Below are positions 32,713 through 35,164 of a stretch of DNA of 35,164 nucleotides, one piece after another. Position 1 is the first letter of the stretch, and every line of letters starts with the position of its first letter. The DNA lies in contig JAIXRW010000035.1 in the NCBI GenBank assembly GCA_027484985.1, positions 1 through 35,164 of the forward strand, given 5' to 3'. This stretch comes from Rhodobacter sp. Its GTDB lineage: Bacteria; Pseudomonadota; Alphaproteobacteria; Rhodobacterales; Rhodobacteraceae. Both the position numbers and the translations under genes were made by a program. The notes beneath the pieces are model-generated. The model was not told the origin of the DNA. It ran no database searches and worked only from the letters and a program-made list of their open reading frames with translations.

Positions 32713-32732
32713 GGTTGCGGCACCCCGCAACC
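32713..32732 (-). terminator. Hairpin after the dihaem cytochrome gene
   Basis: The perfect eight-pair stem GGTTGCGG (32713-32720) / CCGCAACC (32725-32732) has a four-base loop and begins 17 bases past the cytochrome stop. No T-run follows directly, so it is a probable but not classical terminator. Confidence 0.5.
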
Positions 32733-32749
32733 GGCGGCCACGGCGACGG

Positions 32750-33640
32750 TCATTCGGCGGCGGGAACCCGCGCAAGATAGGCGGCAATCGCCTGCCGGTC
32801 CGATTGCGGTAGTTTCGACAGGTTTTCCACCACATGCACCATATGCCCCCCGACCGAGTCATATTCGGGCGTGAAGCCCGAGGTCAGGTATTCCACCACC
32901 TCATCCGCCGACCAGTCCAGCTTGGCGGGGGTGATGTTGGGAATACGCCCTTCGCCCGAAGGATTGGGCGCCCCGGCCAGCCAGCGCGCACGATCCAGCC
33001 CGCCCAGCGCATTGCGCGGCGTGTGGCATTCGCCGCAATGGGCCAAGGCCTCGGCGAAATAGCGGCCACGGTCCTCATCCGGCGAAAGGGCGCCTGCGAT
33101 GGCGTAATCGGGCTTCAGGAACAACAGTTTCCACAACCCGATACCGCGCCGGAGCGTGAACGGGAAAGACAGGTCATGCCGCTGGCTGGGGGTTGCACTG
33201 GGGGGCAGGGTTTGCAGATAGGCGTAAAGATCGGCCACATCCTGCGCCGTCATATGCTGATAGGCGGCATAGGGCAGGGCGGGATAAAGGTGTTCGCCAT
33301 CCCGCCCGATCCCGCGTTGCAGGGCATTGCCAAGGTCGGCCAAGCTCCACGCGCCGATCCCGGCCGCGGGGTCGGGCGAGATGTTGGGCGCGATGAAGGT
33401 GCCGAAGGCCGAGGGGAATTTCTGCCCACCCGCCAGGACAAGCTGCGCCCCCCCTTCCGCGCCTGCGGCCATATGGCAGGACGCGCAGCCAGCGGCGGTA
33501 AAGACCTCTTGGCCATGCGCGGGGTCGGGGGTCAGGGCCGTCCATGTTTCGGGCGGCAGCGGTGCGGGGGAGGTGATCCACCAGAAGGCGCCAAAGCCGG
33601 TCACGGCCAGTGCCGCCAGAACCCCGAAGATACGCCGCAT
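32750..33640 (-). CDS. Dihaem cytochrome c, membrane-anchored
   Basis: A 296-residue electron-transfer protein. An N-terminal hydrophobic segment (about 4-21) serves as signal anchor. Two CxxCH haem sites are present, CASCH (52-56) and CGECH (202-206), each with its own cytochrome c domain. Candidate axial methionines lie in YAAYQHMTAQD and GGHMVHVV. This two-domain layout is seen in cytochromes that accept electrons from periplasmic or membrane dehydrogenases. No dehydrogenase is adjacent, so the partner is unknown. The start ATG (33638-33640) has no strong ribosome binding site. Confidence 0.9.
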   Translation of the reverse strand: MRRIFGVLAALAVTGFGAFWWITSPAPLPPETWTALTPDPAHGQEVFTAAGCASCHMAAGAEGGAQLVLAGGQKFPSAFGTFIAPNISPDPAAGIGAWSLADLGNALQRGIGRDGEHLYPALPYAAYQHMTAQDVADLYAYLQTLPPSATPSQRHDLSFPFTLRRGIGLWKLLFLKPDYAIAGALSPDEDRGRYFAEALAHCGECHTPRNALGGLDRARWLAGAPNPSGEGRIPNITPAKLDWSADEVVEYLTSGFTPEYDSVGGHMVHVVENLSKLPQSDRQAIAAYLARVPAAE

Positions 33641-33781
33641 GAACCGCCCCGTTTTGCTGCCAAAACCCTATGCCTCAGGCAGGATGGGCACAAATGACGT
33701 TTTCGCCAAGTGACGAAGTCAAACCCCTGCCGTGTAACGATGCGGCAGGGTTGCCGCTGGCCCAGCCGCGATGAAACAAGC

Positions 33782-33847
33782 GGGGGCCAGCCCCCAAATC
33801 GGCCCTTGGCCGATTTTCCCCCGGGATATTTGGCCGAGTATGAAAGC
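33782..33847 (+). repeat. Intergenic repeat element, copy 2, with two hairpins
   Basis: GGGGG (33782-33786) / CCCCC (33791-33795) is followed by the nine-pair stem AAATCGGCC (33796-33804) / GGCCGATTT (33808-33816). Then comes CCCCCGGGATATTTGG (33818-33833) and GAGTATGAAAG, matching copy 1 at 25534-25564. The copies share the order hairpin, CCCCCG, GGGATATTTGG, ATGAA. The rest of the 291-base gap (33641-33931) shows no gene. Confidence 0.6.
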
Positions 33848-33931
33848 GTGTGCCGTTTCACCCTTGTCCAAATACTCATCCTTTCGTGCCGCATCGAGGC
33901 GGACGTAAGGGGGGCTTGGCGGCAAGGGCTG

Positions 33932-34099
33932 TCAGGGTTTGAGCTTTTGCGGCGCCAGCCAGTCGGGAAAGCCCCACAACTGCTCGGCCCCCGCGACCAA
34001 CAGCGACAGGGCCACCACCGCCAGCACCAGTTTCACCCGCCCGGCCGAGGGCGGGTTGCGGGCCCAGCGGGCCATGCGGATGAACCAGATCGGGTTCAT
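33932..34099 (-). CDS. Small membrane protein (55 aa), coupled to hpt
   Basis: A 55-residue protein with a basic start ([20 protein letters not shown]) and a single membrane helix ([20 protein letters not shown]), ending [14 protein letters not shown]. The ATG at 34097-34099 overlaps the hpt TGA stop as ATGA, which strongly suggests translational coupling and supports it as a real gene despite its size. I do not recognise the family. The basic N-terminus predicts an N-in orientation. Function is unknown. Confidence 0.75.
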   Translation of the reverse strand: MNPIWFIRMARWARNPPSAGRVKLVLAVVALSLLVAGAEQLWGFPDWLAPQKLKP

Positions 34100-34635
34100 G
34101 CCGTGAACCGGACCTTGCCGATATAGGGCAGGTTGCGGTTCCTTTGCGCGAAATCGATGCCGTAGCCCACGACGAATTCGTCGGGAATTTCGAACCCCGT
34201 CCATGTGGCGCGGATATCCACCTCGCGCCGCGAGGGTTTGTCGAGCAGGGCGCAAACCTCGAGCCGCTTGGGTTCGCGCGACAAAAGCAGCTTTTTCACA
34301 TGGTGCAGGGTGAAGCCGGTATCGACGATATCCTCGACCACCAGCACGTCGCGCCCCGCAATCTCGCCCCGCAGGTCCTTGAGGATACGCACCTCGCGGC
34401 TGGAATGCATGGCATCGCCATAGCTCGAGGCTTCGAGGAAATCGACCTCGACAGGCAGGTCAATCTCGCGCACCAGATCGGCGATAAAGACGAATGATCC
34501 GCGCAGCAGGCCCACCACGGTCAGCTTGTCGGTGCCTGCGTAATGGGCGGTGATTTCGGCGGCCAGCGCCTCGACCCGCGCGGCGATGGCCTTGGCGCTG
34601 ATCATCTGGTCGATCACATAGGGTCTGTCGGGCAT
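34096..34635 (-). CDS. hpt: Hypoxanthine phosphoribosyltransferase
   Basis: A 179-residue purine-salvage enzyme that joins hypoxanthine or guanine to PRPP, giving IMP or GMP. The PRPP-binding loop is [14 protein letters not shown]. Other family marks are [15 protein letters not shown] (PPi loop), [10 protein letters not shown] (flexible loop) and [20 protein letters not shown] near the C-terminus. The start ATG (34633-34635) follows GAGGATAG. It is the first gene of a pair with the 55-residue membrane protein. Confidence 0.95.
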   Translation of the reverse strand: MPDRPYVIDQMISAKAIAARVEALAAEITAHYAGTDKLTVVGLLRGSFVFIADLVREIDLPVEVDFLEASSYGDAMHSSREVRILKDLRGEIAGRDVLVVEDIVDTGFTLHHVKKLLLSREPKRLEVCALLDKPSRREVDIRATWTGFEIPDEFVVGYGIDFAQRNRNLPYIGKVRFTA

Positions 34636-34721
34636 TCTATCCTCGGGCTGCGGCGGCGGGGCCTCTTGATTTCCGTTACAGGCTTACCCAATACGGGCGG
34701 GCAAGTCACGGGATGGATCGG

Positions 34722-35164
34722 ATGCCCACGCATCATGAAATCAGGCGCCTGCCCTATACGGCGCAGCAGATGTACGACCTTGTGGCCGATGTCGCGGCTT
34801 ACCCTAAGTTCCTGCCGTGGAATTCGGCGGCGCGCATCCGGTCGCGCATGCCCGTCACCGGCGCGGGCGGTGCTGCGGGCGAGGTGATGGAGGCCGATCT
34901 GGTGATCAGCTTCAAGGTGTTCCGCGAACGGTTCGGCAGCCGCGTGACCCTGTGGCCCGAGGCGAAGAAGATCGAGACGGAATATCTGGACGGGCCGTTC
35001 CGGCATATGCGGTCAACCTGGGGCTTCCGCGATGTGGAAGGCGGCTGCGAGGTCGAGTTCTTCGTGGATTTCGAATTCCGCAACGCGATCTTGCAGGGGA
35101 TCATCGGGGTCGTGTTCAACGATGCGATGCAGCGCGTGGTGCGCGCGTTCGAGCGGCGGGCGGC
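34722..35164 (+). CDS. COQ10/RatA-type START-like protein (cut by window edge)
   Basis: The first 147 residues of a SRPBCC/START-fold protein of the polyketide cyclase/COQ10 group. The opening HEIRRLPYTAQQMYDLVADV then AAYPKFLPW is characteristic. The middle FKVFRERFGSRVTLWPEAKK and GFRDVEGGCEVEFFVDFEF are typical of bacterial COQ10-like (RatA-family) proteins, which bind ubiquinone or hydrophobic ligands. The start ATG 34722 was chosen over ATG 34713 for its spacing from a GGATGG sequence. The C-terminus lies beyond the window. Confidence 0.9.
   Translation, partial: MPTHHEIRRLPYTAQQMYDLVADVAAYPKFLPWNSAARIRSRMPVTGAGGAAGEVMEADLVISFKVFRERFGSRVTLWPEAKKIETEYLDGPFRHMRSTWGFRDVEGGCEVEFFVDFEFRNAILQGIIGVVFNDAMQRVVRAFERRA

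Noticed and set aside
33710..34126. A 138-residue plus-strand frame across the second intergenic repeat.
   Set aside because: It runs through the repeat and antisense to the coupled 55-residue gene; its composition does not look coding.
1..35164. CRISPR arrays, insertion sequences, tRNA genes and phage integration sites.
   Set aside because: No regularly spaced repeats, transposase or integrase motifs, or cloverleaf sequences were seen anywhere in the window, including at the edges of the low-GC island.

Overview
The window is a GC-rich stretch of chromosome (by eye roughly 65% G+C or more) that reads as an alphaproteobacterium of the Rhodobacterales/Rhodobacteraceae (Rhodobacter, Gemmobacter or Paracoccus-like). 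The evidence is gene content and protein style: a DUF6456/GafA-type regulator beside a DUF6477 gene, a non-pyrrolysine MttB homologue, a MetA-type homoserine acyltransferase, DUF1127 and MocR genes, and short GGGATATTTGG-type intergenic repeats. No tRNA, rRNA, CRISPR array, insertion sequence or integrase was seen. Assignments rest on reading the translated sequence; no database search was run.

Layout. 1-1726: start of rplM, then an SseB-like gene and a uracil-DNA-glycosylase-family gene with overlapping ends. 1862-6501: an NhaA-family protein lacking the usual Asp-Asp pair, then a capsule-export ATPase (KpsT type), a KpsE-type inner-membrane protein with a long cytoplasmic extension, and KDO-8-phosphate synthase (kdsA). 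6554-8245: a DUF1127 gene divergent from a MocR/GntR regulator, with a direct repeat between them. 8354-11512: a small unknown protein and a spermidine/putrescine-type ABC transporter (two permeases and an ATPase, no binding protein). 11509-13799: a two-gene, visibly AT-richer minus-strand island encoding a kinase-like 547-residue protein and a 207-residue partner of unknown family. 13902-18205: a minus-strand run of tetR, ppk2, alpha/beta hydrolase, a MetA-type homoserine acyltransferase and a P-loop ATPase. 18323-21958: a FadL-type outer-membrane protein, an MFS exporter and a zinc alcohol dehydrogenase. 22079-25449: nitroreductase, FkbM methyltransferase, guaA. 25720-27273: MttB-family methyltransferase. 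27345-29506: DUF6477, a probable gafA (activator of gene transfer agent production) with a CtrA-like box in front, and a LysE exporter. 29726-33640: lipA, two tandem porin-like proteins and a membrane-anchored dihaem cytochrome c. 33932-35164: a 55-residue membrane protein coupled to hpt, and the start of a COQ10/RatA-type lipid-binding protein.

Most of the window is ordinary chromosomal housekeeping. The two parts that stand out are the island at 11.5-13.8 kb, whose larger protein has a readable kinase-like active site and an Asn-rich N-terminus like that of a secreted effector, and the probable gafA locus at 27.3-28.9 kb, which would connect this genome to gene transfer agent production. 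Smaller points of interest are the altered NhaA active site, the MocR direct repeat, transporters whose usual partners are missing (KpsM, a PotD-like protein, a corrinoid protein), and several hairpins that overlap start codons or ribosome binding sites.
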